Positions 36,863 to 46,263 of a stretch of 64,000 nt of DNA are shown in pieces. The notes below the pieces were generated by a model. It worked only from the letters and a program-made list of their open reading frames with translations, ran no database searches and was not told where the DNA came from. This DNA is from Photobacterium sanctipauli (GTDB lineage Bacteria > Pseudomonadota > Gammaproteobacteria > Enterobacterales > Vibrionaceae). Each line of letters opens with the position of its first letter. The stretch's first letter is position 1. The stretch covers positions 1 to 64,000 of the forward strand of contig NZ_PYMA01000015.1 in NCBI RefSeq assembly GCF_003026495.1. The letters run 5' to 3'. Made by a program: the position numbers and the translations under genes.

Positions 36863-38356
36863 CTATAGCAATTGGTGAGTATGGAACGGTTGGCGGCGAA
36901 TAAAGCGGCCATTCCCGGCTTTCCCCGTAAATTCGCCATTGCACGCCACCACCTGCCCTCGGCTTATCGTCATTACTGGCCAGCCTTGAACTTGCTTACC
37001 TTCAAACGGGGTGTAATCAGTGTTGTCGTGTAATAAATCGTGTTTTATCGTGACTTGTTGCTTAGGGTCGAACATGACCAAATCGGCGTCCGCCCCGACT
37101 TGCAACGTCCCTTTTTGTGGATACAAACCGAACAACTTAGCTGGCATGTAACTGGTGAGCTCAACAAAACGGCTTGGGCTGATCCGCCCCGACATCACAC
37201 CGTCTGAAAACAGCAATGGCATCCGGGTTTCCACTCCCGGCAGGCCGTTGGGGCAAGCACTAAAATCTTCCTTACCCTGCTGCTTTTGTACCTTGTAAGT
37301 AAACGAACAATGATCGGTGGCAATGGTATCGATGCTGCCATCTTCAATGCCTTGCCAAAGCTTGCGCGACTCTTCGACCGGGCGCAGTGGCGGGCTGAGA
37401 ATGAATTTAAGTGCATCTTCGCGTTCATAGCAGGCATCGCACAGCACAAGGTATTGAGGACACGTTTCGGCCCAAACCGGTTGATGGTTCTGTCGTGCCA
37501 AGCGAACGTAATCAAGCCCAAGCCCATTTGATAGGTGGACAATATATAACGGCGCGTTATCGGCCAAGCTTGCCAGGTTGATAACCCTGGCGATGGCTTC
37601 AGCTTCACAGGCCAATGGTCGACTTTCGGCATGATACTTGGGCGCAGTTTTACCTTGGCCAAGCAGCTGCTCACGCCGCAGTGCGATGGCAGCGTCATTT
37701 TCCGGGTGCACAGTGGTTAGTGCATTCACCTTGTTCAGCTCAGTGAGAGCCTTGAGTACATCGGCATCATCAAGCTTGTAGTTGTAAGTGAGGTACAGTT
37801 TGAAACTGGTGATCCCCTCTTCTTCCACCATCGAGGCCATCTCAGCCAAAATTTCATCATTGATGTGTTGAATCACACCATGGAAACTGTAATCAATGAC
37901 CGCTTTGTCCTTGGCGTATTCTTTGTACACCGCAAGTTGGTGATGAAGGTTACAGCCCTTTGGGCCAAACCCCATATGATCAACAATGGTTGTCGTGCCC
38001 CCGCAGGCGGCAGAGCGGGTACCGGTGTAGAAATCGTCGCAGCTGCGGCTGATACCAACATCAATATTAAAGTGGGTATGGACATCAATCCCGCCTGGCA
38101 TCACATACAAACCCGCCGCTTCAATCACATCACAGCCAGAGGGAACACGGTGAATTTCAGGAGCAATATCCGCAACCTTGCCGTCAATAACCAGAATATC
38201 GGCTTGTTGTGCTTTCACGTGGTCGACAACGATGCCTTGGCGGATCAACACGGCATTGTTCATCTCTGGCGCACGCTGGGGCACCTCGCTCGCCAGTGTG
38301 TTTATGGTCGGATTGCCTTGAGTCATGATTCCCTCACCACTGTCCAGAAATTCCAT
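36863..38356 (-). CDS. hyuA: Dihydropyrimidinase/hydantoinase-type amidohydrolase (HyuA)
   Basis: A zinc-dependent amidohydrolase matching remembered E. coli HyuA (YgeZ) nearly throughout: PGGIDVHTHFNIDVG (metal histidines), TIVDHMGFGPKGC, KLYLTYNYKLDD (region of the carboxylated Lys), YIVHLSNGLGLDY, WAETCPQYL, ATDHCSFTY (metal Asp) and NGLPGVETRMPLLFS. It opens cyclic amides such as hydantoins or dihydropyrimidines. It is longer than E. coli HyuA by about 30 N-terminal residues; ATGs at 38326 and 38263 are possible internal starts. It lies in the YgeX/YgeY operon. Confidence 0.92.
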   Translation of the reverse strand: MEFLDSGEGIMTQGNPTINTLASEVPQRAPEMNNAVLIRQGIVVDHVKAQQADILVIDGKVADIAPEIHRVPSGCDVIEAAGLYVMPGGIDVHTHFNIDVGISRSCDDFYTGTRSAACGGTTTIVDHMGFGPKGCNLHHQLAVYKEYAKDKAVIDYSFHGVIQHINDEILAEMASMVEEEGITSFKLYLTYNYKLDDADVLKALTELNKVNALTTVHPENDAAIALRREQLLGQGKTAPKYHAESRPLACEAEAIARVINLASLADNAPLYIVHLSNGLGLDYVRLARQNHQPVWAETCPQYLVLCDACYEREDALKFILSPPLRPVEESRKLWQGIEDGSIDTIATDHCSFTYKVQKQQGKEDFSACPNGLPGVETRMPLLFSDGVMSGRISPSRFVELTSYMPAKLFGLYPQKGTLQVGADADLVMFDPKQQVTIKHDLLHDNTDYTPFEGKQVQGWPVMTISRGQVVACNGEFTGKAGNGRFIRRQPFHTHQLL

Positions 38357-38434
38357 CCTAGGGGGGATATGAGGCCAACTGTTAGGCAGAGGGTCGGCGC
38401 CCCTAGGACGGAAAAGGTTTAAACCACTAACGGG

Positions 38435-39652
38435 TTATTTTTTCAGTTCTTGTAGGTACATCTGTGGAATAACAGCGTACATCGCAGCACAGGTCACCAA
38501 ATGCTCTTTCCATGTTTTCTCATTTGGAGCGTGAGCTTCTGGCTCTTTACCTGGACCAAAGCCAATCACAGGGATACCGTAACGGCCCATGATTGATACG
38601 CCATTGGTAGAGAAGGTCCACTTATCGACGGTTGGTTTCTTGTCGAACAGCAACTCATAAGAGGCTTCAAGTGTTTTAGTTGCGACATTTTCTTCATCAA
38701 TAACCCATGCCGGGAAGTAGCACTCTGTTGGGTAAACCAAACCGGTGTAGGCAGGACGATCGTAGTTGTACATCGAAACCTTGCCGCCAAATCTCTTCAC
38801 AGCATCCAGCTCTTCGATCTCTTTGATCGCGCCTTCCCAAGTTTCACCCCAAGTCAGGCGACGGTCGATAGAAACGGCGCAGCTATCAGCAACAGCACAA
38901 CGGCTTGGCGAAGTGAAGAACACTTCTGATACTGTTAGTGTTCCTTTGCCTAGGAACGGGTCGTCACCCAAATTAGAAGCCAGTTTTTCGATATCATTTA
39001 GCATGTGGCCCATCTTGAAGATGGCGTTGTCACCACGTTCTGGGGCTGAACCATGGCAGCTCACACCTGATACATCGACGCGGATTTCCATACGGCCACG
39101 CTGACCACGGTAGATCTGGCAATCTGTTGGCTCGGTTGATACCACGAATTCTGGGCGGATATTGCTTTCCTGGATAATGTACTGCCAGCAAAGGCCGTCA
39201 CAATCTTCTTCCTGCACCGTACCTGTTACCAATAAGGTGTACTCATCTTCAAGGCCGAGATCTTTGATGATCTTCCCCGCGTACACCATCGATGCCATGC
39301 CGCCTTCCTGATCCGACGCACCACGGCCACCGATCACTTCATCATCTTCCATACCCTGGTAAGGATCAAATTCCCAGTTATCCATGTTGCCCACACCAAC
39401 GGTATCGATATGCGCGTCCATCGCGATCAAGTGCGGGCCATGGCCGATCCACCCTAATACGTTACCCATTGGGTCAATTTCAACCTTATCAAAACCGACT
39501 TTTTCCATTTCTTCCTTGATGTGCAGTACGACTTTCTCTTCATCGCAACTTTCACTAGGGATCGCAATCATGTCACGCAGGAAGCGGCTCATATCCGCTT
39601 TGTATTCTTGGGCTTTTTCTAGTACTTGGGCAAATGGGATGTTCATTGTCAT
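38435..39652 (-). CDS. ygeY: YgeY-type M20 family metallohydrolase
   Basis: A 405-residue M20-family peptidase/deacylase-like hydrolase with metal-binding segments AMDAHIDTVGVGNMDNWEFDPY, GRGASDQEGGMASM and the catalytic Glu pair in VTGTVQEEDCDG, plus a dimerisation lid (QRGRMEIRVDVSGVSCHG). It matches the YgeY family linked to selenium or purine metabolism clusters. The ATG at 39652 has AAGGAG 8 bp upstream; the in-frame extension to 39742 lacks a ribosome site. In E. coli it neighbours ygeX as here; the natural substrate is unsettled. Confidence 0.9.
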   Translation of the reverse strand: MTMNIPFAQVLEKAQEYKADMSRFLRDMIAIPSESCDEEKVVLHIKEEMEKVGFDKVEIDPMGNVLGWIGHGPHLIAMDAHIDTVGVGNMDNWEFDPYQGMEDDEVIGGRGASDQEGGMASMVYAGKIIKDLGLEDEYTLLVTGTVQEEDCDGLCWQYIIQESNIRPEFVVSTEPTDCQIYRGQRGRMEIRVDVSGVSCHGSAPERGDNAIFKMGHMLNDIEKLASNLGDDPFLGKGTLTVSEVFFTSPSRCAVADSCAVSIDRRLTWGETWEGAIKEIEELDAVKRFGGKVSMYNYDRPAYTGLVYPTECYFPAWVIDEENVATKTLEASYELLFDKKPTVDKWTFSTNGVSIMGRYGIPVIGFGPGKEPEAHAPNEKTWKEHLVTCAAMYAVIPQMYLQELKK

Positions 39653-39872
39653 TGTAATTCTCCTTGCGCCGGCAACATTTTCACGCCGGCATGTGTGATT
39701 TTGCAGGAGCTTGAAAGCAGTATTCACCGCTCCCAGCGCCATAGAATTTTTATTGATGCTCTGAGCATTAACTGAAGCTAGTTAGTGCAAGGACAAAGAG
39801 AAAGCGCGGAGTTTATAAGCATAAATGAGCACTTTCGATACAGGCATTGTGCTAACTAGCAAAAGTAAATGT

Positions 39873-41075
39873 TCAGAGTGTTGGGTGAAGTCCTTGCCAC
39901 ACTACCTCACGGTAATGCACCGGATCGGTATCCCCTTCGGTGTTGATCAGCAATACCACCGAGTCTTGGTTTAGGCCGAGTTTCTCCATGAGTTGCTCGC
40001 GCTCTGGGTGGTAGTGAACGGCAGCAAGCAACCCTGCGCCAACAGCACCCGACTCGCCGGATACCACTCTTGGATCATCACCCAATGGGTTGCCTAGCAC
40101 GCGCATACCAAGTGCGGCGACGCTGTCTTGGCATGAAACAAACTGGGTCGAGCAGTCGCGTAATACCGGCCAGCCGATTGGGTTAGGCTCACCGCAGGCT
40201 AAGCCGACCATGATGGTGGCAAGATCGCCGCTTACATTGACCATGTCGCCTTTGTCGCTAATTCCGGAGCGGTAGATACAATCGGCTTGGTCTGGCTCAA
40301 CAACCACAGAGTGAAGTTTATCCGGGCCAAATTGCTCGCATAGGTAGCCGAGTACACCACCTGCCATTGCGCCGACACCCGCTTGTAGGAATACATGGGT
40401 TGGACGGGCTATTTGTTGGGCTTTCATCTGGTCAACAGCTTCGGCTGCCATGGTGGTGTAGCCCTGCATGATCCAAGTTGGGATTTCGGTATACCCTTCC
40501 CATGCTGTGTCTTGCACGACCTTCCAACCGTTTTCTTCAGACGTTTTAATCGCCAAGCGCACGGTATCGTCATAATTCATATCGGTGACGATACATTCGG
40601 CGCCCAAGGCGCGAATATTATTGACTCGCTCATCGGCCGCGCCTTTTGGCATGTACACCACGGCATTCTGGCCAAGCTTGTTGGCTGCCCATGCTACACC
40701 CCGTCCATGGTTACCGTCGGTTGCCGTGGCAAAGGTCATTTTTTCGGTGATATCGTTTTTCAAGGTATCGAAATTAAACGCGTTAATATCGAGCTTATAT
40801 TCGTCACATAACAAACGGGCAATCGCATACGCACCGCCGAGCATTTTGAATGCACACAAATCGAAACGGTGGGCTTCGTCTTTGACCAATATTTTGCCAA
40901 CGCCGATTGCTTTGGCCAGGTGGTCTAAAGAATGCAAAGGGGTTGGTTGATACCCTTCCACCTTTTGGTGAAAAGCGCGGGCTTTTTCCGCTTCTTCAAT
41001 GGAGAATAGAGGAGATAGCTGACCGTTATAATGGCGGTTATCGGCGATCTCCATTTTTAGAGAGAATGTAGACAC
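39873..41075 (-). CDS. ygeX: Diaminopropionate ammonia-lyase (YgeX)
   Basis: A 400-residue fold-type II PLP enzyme. The PLP lysine is in DEAHRFDLCAFKMLGGAYA, the substrate/cofactor loop is ATDGNHGRGVAWAANKLGQ, and a glycine-rich phosphate loop lies in FLQAGVGAMAGGVLGYL. It splits 2,3-diaminopropionate to pyruvate and two ammonia. It sits between ygeW and ygeY, as in E. coli. A 175-bp gap before it, after ygeW, shows no further gene. Confidence 0.93.
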   Translation of the reverse strand: MSTFSLKMEIADNRHYNGQLSPLFSIEEAEKARAFHQKVEGYQPTPLHSLDHLAKAIGVGKILVKDEAHRFDLCAFKMLGGAYAIARLLCDEYKLDINAFNFDTLKNDITEKMTFATATDGNHGRGVAWAANKLGQNAVVYMPKGAADERVNNIRALGAECIVTDMNYDDTVRLAIKTSEENGWKVVQDTAWEGYTEIPTWIMQGYTTMAAEAVDQMKAQQIARPTHVFLQAGVGAMAGGVLGYLCEQFGPDKLHSVVVEPDQADCIYRSGISDKGDMVNVSGDLATIMVGLACGEPNPIGWPVLRDCSTQFVSCQDSVAALGMRVLGNPLGDDPRVVSGESGAVGAGLLAAVHYHPEREQLMEKLGLNQDSVVLLINTEGDTDPVHYREVVWQGLHPTL

Positions 41076-41251
41076 GACCAGTCCTCATTGAATTAATTGA
41101 AAGAAAAACGCGGGGGCTCCCAAGGAGTAGACGCATGATCGTTACCCCCGCCATGAGCTATCATGCTCAAGCTGTAAAATTACAGATAGATCGACTTCGG
41201 TGCCCACTGCCCGCCCTTGCAGGCAGCAGGTATCTTGAGTATACGAAGGAA

Positions 41252-42442
41252 TTACTTCACTCGTTTTTGCCCTTCATCTAGCAGCTCTTGCAAGATATCG
41301 GCAGGGTTTTGGTACTTGCGGTTCATAATCATTGCAGCAATGATGTACGGCTTCCAGCTAGCTTCCTTGTATGTCGGGATGCGGTATTTTTCGAATACGG
41401 ATTCTTCAACCTCACCTTCTTCACAAGAGACACCGGTGATATCCGCTGGCAGACAGTGCATGTATAGTGCTTCGCCGTCTTTGGTCAGCTTCATCATTTC
41501 TTCGGTGCAGTGCCAGTTTTTGTGGTTAGCATTTTGGGCCAAGCATTCTTGCTCTAGTGCTTTCAAACCGTCGTGGTCATTGGCACGCAGTAGTTCGGTA
41601 CGACGTCCCATCACCTGATACGGCGCCCAAGATTTAGGGTAAACAATGTCGGCATCCTTGAATGCTTCTTCCATCGACTCAACTTGAGTGAAGCTACCGC
41701 CTGAAAGCTTGGCGTTTGCACGCGCTTCTTCCACCACTTCTGGGATCAAGTCGTAGCCTTCTGGGTGAGCCAAGGTCACATCCATGCCGAAACGAGTCAT
41801 CAAGCCGATGATGCCCTGTGGCACTGAAAGTGGTTTACCGTAACTTGGCGAGTAAGCCCAAGTCATCGCAATCTTCTTACCTTTCAACTTATCTAGGCCG
41901 CCGAAATGCTCTTCTAGCCATGCAAGGTCAGCCATCGACTGGGTTGGGTGGTCAATATCACACTGTAGGTTCACCAGTGCAGGACGGTGAGGCAATACGC
42001 CTTCTTTCACACCATCATCCAATGCTTCGCCAACTTCACGCATGTAAGCGTTGCCCGCACCTAGGTACATGTCGTCACGGATACCGATAGCATCGGCACA
42101 GAATGAAATCATATTCGCTGTTTCACGCACTGTTTCACCGTGGGCAATTTGCGACTTCCCTTCATCCAAGTCTTGCTGAGCTAGGCCCAACATGTTGATA
42201 GCAGAAGCATATGAGAAACGGGTACGGGTAGAGTTGTCACGGAATAGCGATACAGCTAGGCCATTCTTGAATACATTCGTGGCAATGTTTTCCTGACGCA
42301 TAGCTTTAAGCACTTGGGCAGTTTTAAGAACACGCTCTAGCTCTTCCGGGGTTTGTTCCCAAGTGAGTAGGAAATCTTTATCATGTAGGTCTGACTTTAG
42401 TTCATTGATTTCCTTAATTAGTTCATTAATACTTTTCATCAT
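41252..42442 (-). CDS. ygeW: YgeW-type knotted carbamoyltransferase
   Basis: A 396-residue member of the aspartate/ornithine carbamoyltransferase superfamily. The carbamoyl-phosphate motif STRTR is in SLFRDNSTRTRFSYASAI, HPTQ is in QCDIDHPTQSMADLAWL and HCLPAD is in LYMHCLPADITG. The long insert and tail match YgeW, whose substrate is not firmly known. It is first in the operon, with a near-consensus sigma-54 promoter 150 bp upstream. With arcC it could generate ATP from a carbamoylated intermediate. Confidence 0.92.
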   Translation of the reverse strand: MMKSINELIKEINELKSDLHDKDFLLTWEQTPEELERVLKTAQVLKAMRQENIATNVFKNGLAVSLFRDNSTRTRFSYASAINMLGLAQQDLDEGKSQIAHGETVRETANMISFCADAIGIRDDMYLGAGNAYMREVGEALDDGVKEGVLPHRPALVNLQCDIDHPTQSMADLAWLEEHFGGLDKLKGKKIAMTWAYSPSYGKPLSVPQGIIGLMTRFGMDVTLAHPEGYDLIPEVVEEARANAKLSGGSFTQVESMEEAFKDADIVYPKSWAPYQVMGRRTELLRANDHDGLKALEQECLAQNANHKNWHCTEEMMKLTKDGEALYMHCLPADITGVSCEEGEVEESVFEKYRIPTYKEASWKPYIIAAMIMNRKYQNPADILQELLDEGQKRVK

Positions 42443-42589
42443 CTTCTTCCCGATAATTGGTTGTTATAGTTCACGTCTGGAAAACACCGACACAAAGTGA
42501 CAGGCTTTATCTAATCGTTACGTGGGCATTAATTGGTTTACGTTATTTTCTATCTGGCTCTAGTATCCAGTTAACTTGGTTTTATAACT

Positions 42590-42605
42590 TCCAATATCTA
42601 TGCCA
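42590..42605 (-). promoter_or_regulatory. Sigma-54 promoter of the ygeW operon
   Basis: On the minus strand TGGCATAGATATTGGA matches TGGCAYRNNNNTTGCW at every position except the C of the -12 GC. The -24 GG and -12 G are correctly spaced. It is 148 bp before the ygeW start, leaving a leader of about 135 nt. Confidence 0.78.
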
Positions 42606-42733
42606 TGTTTTGAAAAGTCGGGAAAAACGCTGAAATAAAGTGGCCTAGATCTCATAATTTCTTTTAATGGATGGCGTAAGTGAATTATCGCTTTCATCCA
42701 GGTTACGGTTTCCTTCTCAGAGTATTGAATAAA

Positions 42734-42759
42734 CTATCAAGCCCTATCAGCCTTGATAG
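42734..42759. promoter_or_regulatory. Inverted-repeat enhancer-type site in the ygeV-ygeW region
   Basis: CTATCAAG and CTTGATAG form a perfect 8-bp inverted repeat with a 10-bp spacer. It lies about 130 bp upstream of the sigma-54 promoter, where bacterial enhancer-binding proteins normally bind; the divergent YgeV-type gene starts 170 bp beyond. The rest of the 489-bp gap (42443-42931) shows no gene. Confidence 0.6.
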
Positions 42760-42931
42760 CCAAAATGATAGTAAATAAGCCGCTGCTATATCATATTGAT
42801 ATTCAGCTGTGACATCGGTAGCAATTGTCTTTATTTATGGCTTATGCAACATAAAACACTGACATATATCAATTAGGAATTTCTAAATATCCACTATTTT
42901 TATCTATTCCATAATTAAAAAAACTATTGTT

Positions 42932-44680
42932 ATGCTGAATACAACTGTGACATCCGAGCTGATGAAGCTTCAGCCGACGATACTACGCTTTACCCAGACC
43001 TTATCAGCGGTATTGAAAATAGATGCTGAAGTGGTCGATGCCAACCTGGTACGAATTGCAGGTACTGGCCCCTACAGCAAATTCTTTGGCAAGAAACTCA
43101 ATACCAGCTCAAGGATTTTCAGGTATATACTTGAAACACATGAGGAAAAAGTCGTCGTTAAATCACGTACGGACCCCTTATGTGAAGGGTGCACCAACAA
43201 GGGAACTTGTCGGGAGACAGCCTTTCTTGGTGTGCCTATTATTATTGAAGAGCGCTGTCTCGGGGTGATTAGCCTTGTCGCCTTTACCGAAGAATCCCGT
43301 GAGCGCATTAAGGATAATGTGCAGCTTTTCTCCGATTATATTAAGCACATCGCCCAGATCGTCGTATCCAAGGTTGAAGAGAAAGATAATATTGCCGACG
43401 GCCTCGATGAGGTGTTTACTAATCTTATTGAAAACATGGACCAAGGCGTATTAGTTCTAGATGAAAGCCGACGGGTTAAATATGGCAACCAACCCGCGCT
43501 AACCAACTTAAACATGACCAGAGATGCATTGAATAAAACTGAAGTAAATATTCAGCCTTTATCAATGCACAACAATGAATTAAAAGGCCACCAGCAGCAC
43601 ATCATTTCCCTTGGTGAACGCCAAGAATTAGTTGTAGGGCAATTTTATCATGCCCAAGGGCACCAATTATTCCTGATGGCTTATTACCAGCCAAATAGTT
43701 CGATTGCTATTGCTGAATCTTTACCACAATTTTCAACGGTAATTGGCGAATGTAAAAAGATGCGCCAATTAAAAACCTTAATTACCCGTATTGCCAGCAG
43801 CCCGTCGAGTGTACTAATTAATGGTGAAAGTGGTACCGGTAAAGAAGTGATCGCCAATGCGGTTCACAACTTGAGTGATCGTAAAAATAACCCGTTCATA
43901 GCAATTAACTGTGCCGCCATACCAGACCAACTCCTTGAGAGCGAGTTGTTCGGTTATGTTAAAGGGGCATTTACGGGTGCATCGAGCAAAGGTAAAACAG
44001 GCCTTATCCAAGCGGCTAACAAAGGTACCCTGTTCCTAGATGAAATCGGTGATATGTCGATGACCCTACAAGCCAAGCTGCTACGCGTGCTTGAAGAGCG
44101 GGAAGTCATGCCTATCGGGTCGAACAAGGCTGTACCGGTTGATATCCGTATTATCTCGGCCACCAACCGCAACTTTGCCGAAATGATTGCCACCAATAAT
44201 TTCCGCGAAGACTTGTACTACCGCCTGAATGTGATCCCTATTCACTTGCCGCCGTTGAAAGATCGCGAAGGTGATGTCGAGCTTCTGATCCGCTTCTTCT
44301 TGGAAATCCATACCCAAAAGATCGGCGTTGGCTATCCGGGCATTACCCCCGAGGCGATGAACCGCCTTAACAGTTACCACTGGCCGGGTAATGTGCGCGA
44401 GCTAAGCAACTTGATAGAGTATTTAGTGAATGTCGTGCCAGAAGGCGATCAAATCGATGTTGATCTGCTGCCTCCATACTTTGACAACGTGCAACCCAAA
44501 CAAAAGGTTGAGCCCATCATCCATGATGACAGCGCCATGAGCTTGGAAGAAATGGAAAAGATCCGTATCGAAGAAGCCATTGGCCGCCTAAGTAACCGCA
44601 AGCTCGTTGCCGAGGAGCTTGGCATCGGTATCGCCACCCTATACCGCAAGATCAAAAAGTACGGTTTGGGTAATCACTAA
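42932..44680 (+). CDS. ygeV: Sigma-54-dependent enhancer-binding regulator (YgeV type)
   Basis: A 582-residue activator in three parts. The N-terminal sensory domain (to about 150) carries a Cys set, PLCEGCTNKGTCRE (C-x2-C-x5-C), suggesting metal or redox sensing. A PAS-like segment follows (about 165-265). The AAA+ domain has Walker A GESGTGKE, the sigma-54-contacting GAFTGA and FLDEIGDM, and the protein ends in a Fis-type helix-turn-helix (NRKLVAEELGIGIATLYRKIKKY). It is divergent from ygeW, whose promoter is sigma-54 type, so it most likely activates that operon. It resembles E. coli YgeV. Confidence 0.88.
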   Translation: MLNTTVTSELMKLQPTILRFTQTLSAVLKIDAEVVDANLVRIAGTGPYSKFFGKKLNTSSRIFRYILETHEEKVVVKSRTDPLCEGCTNKGTCRETAFLGVPIIIEERCLGVISLVAFTEESRERIKDNVQLFSDYIKHIAQIVVSKVEEKDNIADGLDEVFTNLIENMDQGVLVLDESRRVKYGNQPALTNLNMTRDALNKTEVNIQPLSMHNNELKGHQQHIISLGERQELVVGQFYHAQGHQLFLMAYYQPNSSIAIAESLPQFSTVIGECKKMRQLKTLITRIASSPSSVLINGESGTGKEVIANAVHNLSDRKNNPFIAINCAAIPDQLLESELFGYVKGAFTGASSKGKTGLIQAANKGTLFLDEIGDMSMTLQAKLLRVLEEREVMPIGSNKAVPVDIRIISATNRNFAEMIATNNFREDLYYRLNVIPIHLPPLKDREGDVELLIRFFLEIHTQKIGVGYPGITPEAMNRLNSYHWPGNVRELSNLIEYLVNVVPEGDQIDVDLLPPYFDNVQPKQKVEPIIHDDSAMSLEEMEKIRIEEAIGRLSNRKLVAEELGIGIATLYRKIKKYGLGNH

Positions 44681-44700
44681 GCCACTGTGCTAAAAACAGA

Positions 44701-44756
44701 AAAAGTCGCATTCGCGTTTCTCGAGTAGAGGGCGAATGCGGCTTTTTGATTTTTCC
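44701..44756 (+). terminator. Terminator of ygeV
   Basis: A 14-15 bp stem AAAAGTCGCATTCGC / GCGAATGCGGCTTTTT with a 14-nt loop ends in TTTTTGATTTTT, starting 20 bp after the ygeV stop codon. Confidence 0.88.
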
Positions 44757-44935
44757 GGGCTTGAAACAGGTGCTAGCCTGAACGCGGGATAAAAAGAGAA
44801 GTGAATCAAAAAACGAAATAAAACGTTCCGATTTTGTTGCAAAAATGTAAATTACCCGTTTATCATTACCTGCACGATCGGTTGTTTTTTGATCGATCTG
44901 ATATCTTAAACCATGGAGAAGGAAATCAGGTCAGC

Positions 44936-46252
44936 ATGAAACAGAACAAGCAAATAGAGAAAGGCATTAGAGAGTTATACCAAGAAGATCCTATCGGTGC
45001 AGATAAGAAAGTCTTTGGACGTACCAGCGATCCCATCAGCAGAAGGGGATTCCTAACCGGTTTAGCAACGATGAGCACTATACTTGGTGCCGAGATCGTG
45101 TTCGGTCGTTTTATGCCGGCAGGACTCATACCAGCGGCTTTTGCCGAAACTACTGACAATTTTATGCTCCCCGGCAAAGATCCGGGCCTGATTGTCCTCA
45201 ATGACCGCCCTATTAACGCAGAGGTACCAGCCCACCTACTCAATGACTTGGTAACACCTGCCGATAAGCTCTTTATTCGAAATAATGGCATCCCACCAGA
45301 GAATGTAGACGTGGACAGCTGGACTTTGGTTATTGATGGAGAATCCGTTGAAACCAGTAAAACTTATACCATCAAAGACCTCAAAGAAAAGTTCGAGTCA
45401 CATACTTATCAACTGACGATTGAATGTGGTGGTAATGGTCGCGCTGAATTTAACCCGCCAGCCAAAGGTAATCAGTGGACAACGGGTGCTGTCGGATCCC
45501 CCCAATGGACAGGGGTTCGTTTGCGTGATGTATTAAAGGACTGCGGTATTAAAGATGATGCCGTTTATATTGGCTACCATGGCGGTGACTCGCACCTTTC
45601 TAGAAACCCTGAAAAAGAAGCGATATCCCGAGGCGTGCCTATATCCAAGGCCTTAGAAGACGAAGCATTGATTGCTTGGGCAATGAATGGTGAAGATATT
45701 CCAGCTTTGAATGGGCACCCATTGCGATTAGTCTTTGGCGGCTGGCCAGCCTCAACGTCTGGTAAATGGCTAAAAGGGATTTCGATTCGAAACAAGGTAC
45801 ATGATGGTACCAAGATGGAAGCACCAGCCTATCGGATACCGTGTGAGCCAGTAGCGCCCGGTGACAAAGTAGCCGCCGAAGATATGTGTATCATTGAAGC
45901 GATGCCGGTGAAATCATTGGTGACGCTCCCTCAATCAGGCATTAAGCACAAAATAGGGGAGAAACTGGCTGTGAAAGGCCATGCTTGGGCGGGCGATAAG
46001 ACGGTTGAGAAAATGGATATCTCTATCGACTTTGGCCAAACTTGGCAGGAAGTAAAACTCGCCAAACCAGCCAATAAGAATGCATGGCAACGTTGGGAGG
46101 GCGAGGTGAACTTTCCTAAGAAGGGTTACTATGAGGTCTGGGCAAAAGCGACTGACAGCGATGGTATTTCCCAACCAATGGTACTGCCTGGCTGGAACCC
46201 TAAGGGATATTTAAATAATGCATGTCATCGAATCGCAGTACAAATTGTCTAG
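44936..46252 (+). CDS. SorA-type sulfite dehydrogenase, molybdopterin subunit
   Basis: A 438-residue exported molybdoenzyme. The twin-arginine signal SRRGFLTGLATMST lies about residue 34, so it is exported folded with its cofactor. The sulfite-oxidase fold contains the Mo-ligand Cys in LTIECGGNGRAEFNPP, a cofactor region with GAVGSPQWTGVRLRDVL, and the Ig-like C-terminal dimer domain (YEVWAKATDSDG). Sulfite would be oxidised to sulfate in the periplasm with electrons passed to the next gene's cytochrome. I use the ATG at 44936 with AGG nearby; the extension to 44834 adds 34 atypical residues. The exact substrate is not certain. Confidence 0.82.
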   Translation: MKQNKQIEKGIRELYQEDPIGADKKVFGRTSDPISRRGFLTGLATMSTILGAEIVFGRFMPAGLIPAAFAETTDNFMLPGKDPGLIVLNDRPINAEVPAHLLNDLVTPADKLFIRNNGIPPENVDVDSWTLVIDGESVETSKTYTIKDLKEKFESHTYQLTIECGGNGRAEFNPPAKGNQWTTGAVGSPQWTGVRLRDVLKDCGIKDDAVYIGYHGGDSHLSRNPEKEAISRGVPISKALEDEALIAWAMNGEDIPALNGHPLRLVFGGWPASTSGKWLKGISIRNKVHDGTKMEAPAYRIPCEPVAPGDKVAAEDMCIIEAMPVKSLVTLPQSGIKHKIGEKLAVKGHAWAGDKTVEKMDISIDFGQTWQEVKLAKPANKNAWQRWEGEVNFPKKGYYEVWAKATDSDGISQPMVLPGWNPKGYLNNACHRIAVQIV

Positions 46253-46263
46253 GGAGTACTGGC

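Noticed and set aside
35875..42442. Arginine deiminase (arcABC) pathway
   Set aside because: The carbamoyltransferase is YgeW-like and no arginine deiminase is present; neighbours are ygeX, ygeY and hyuA.
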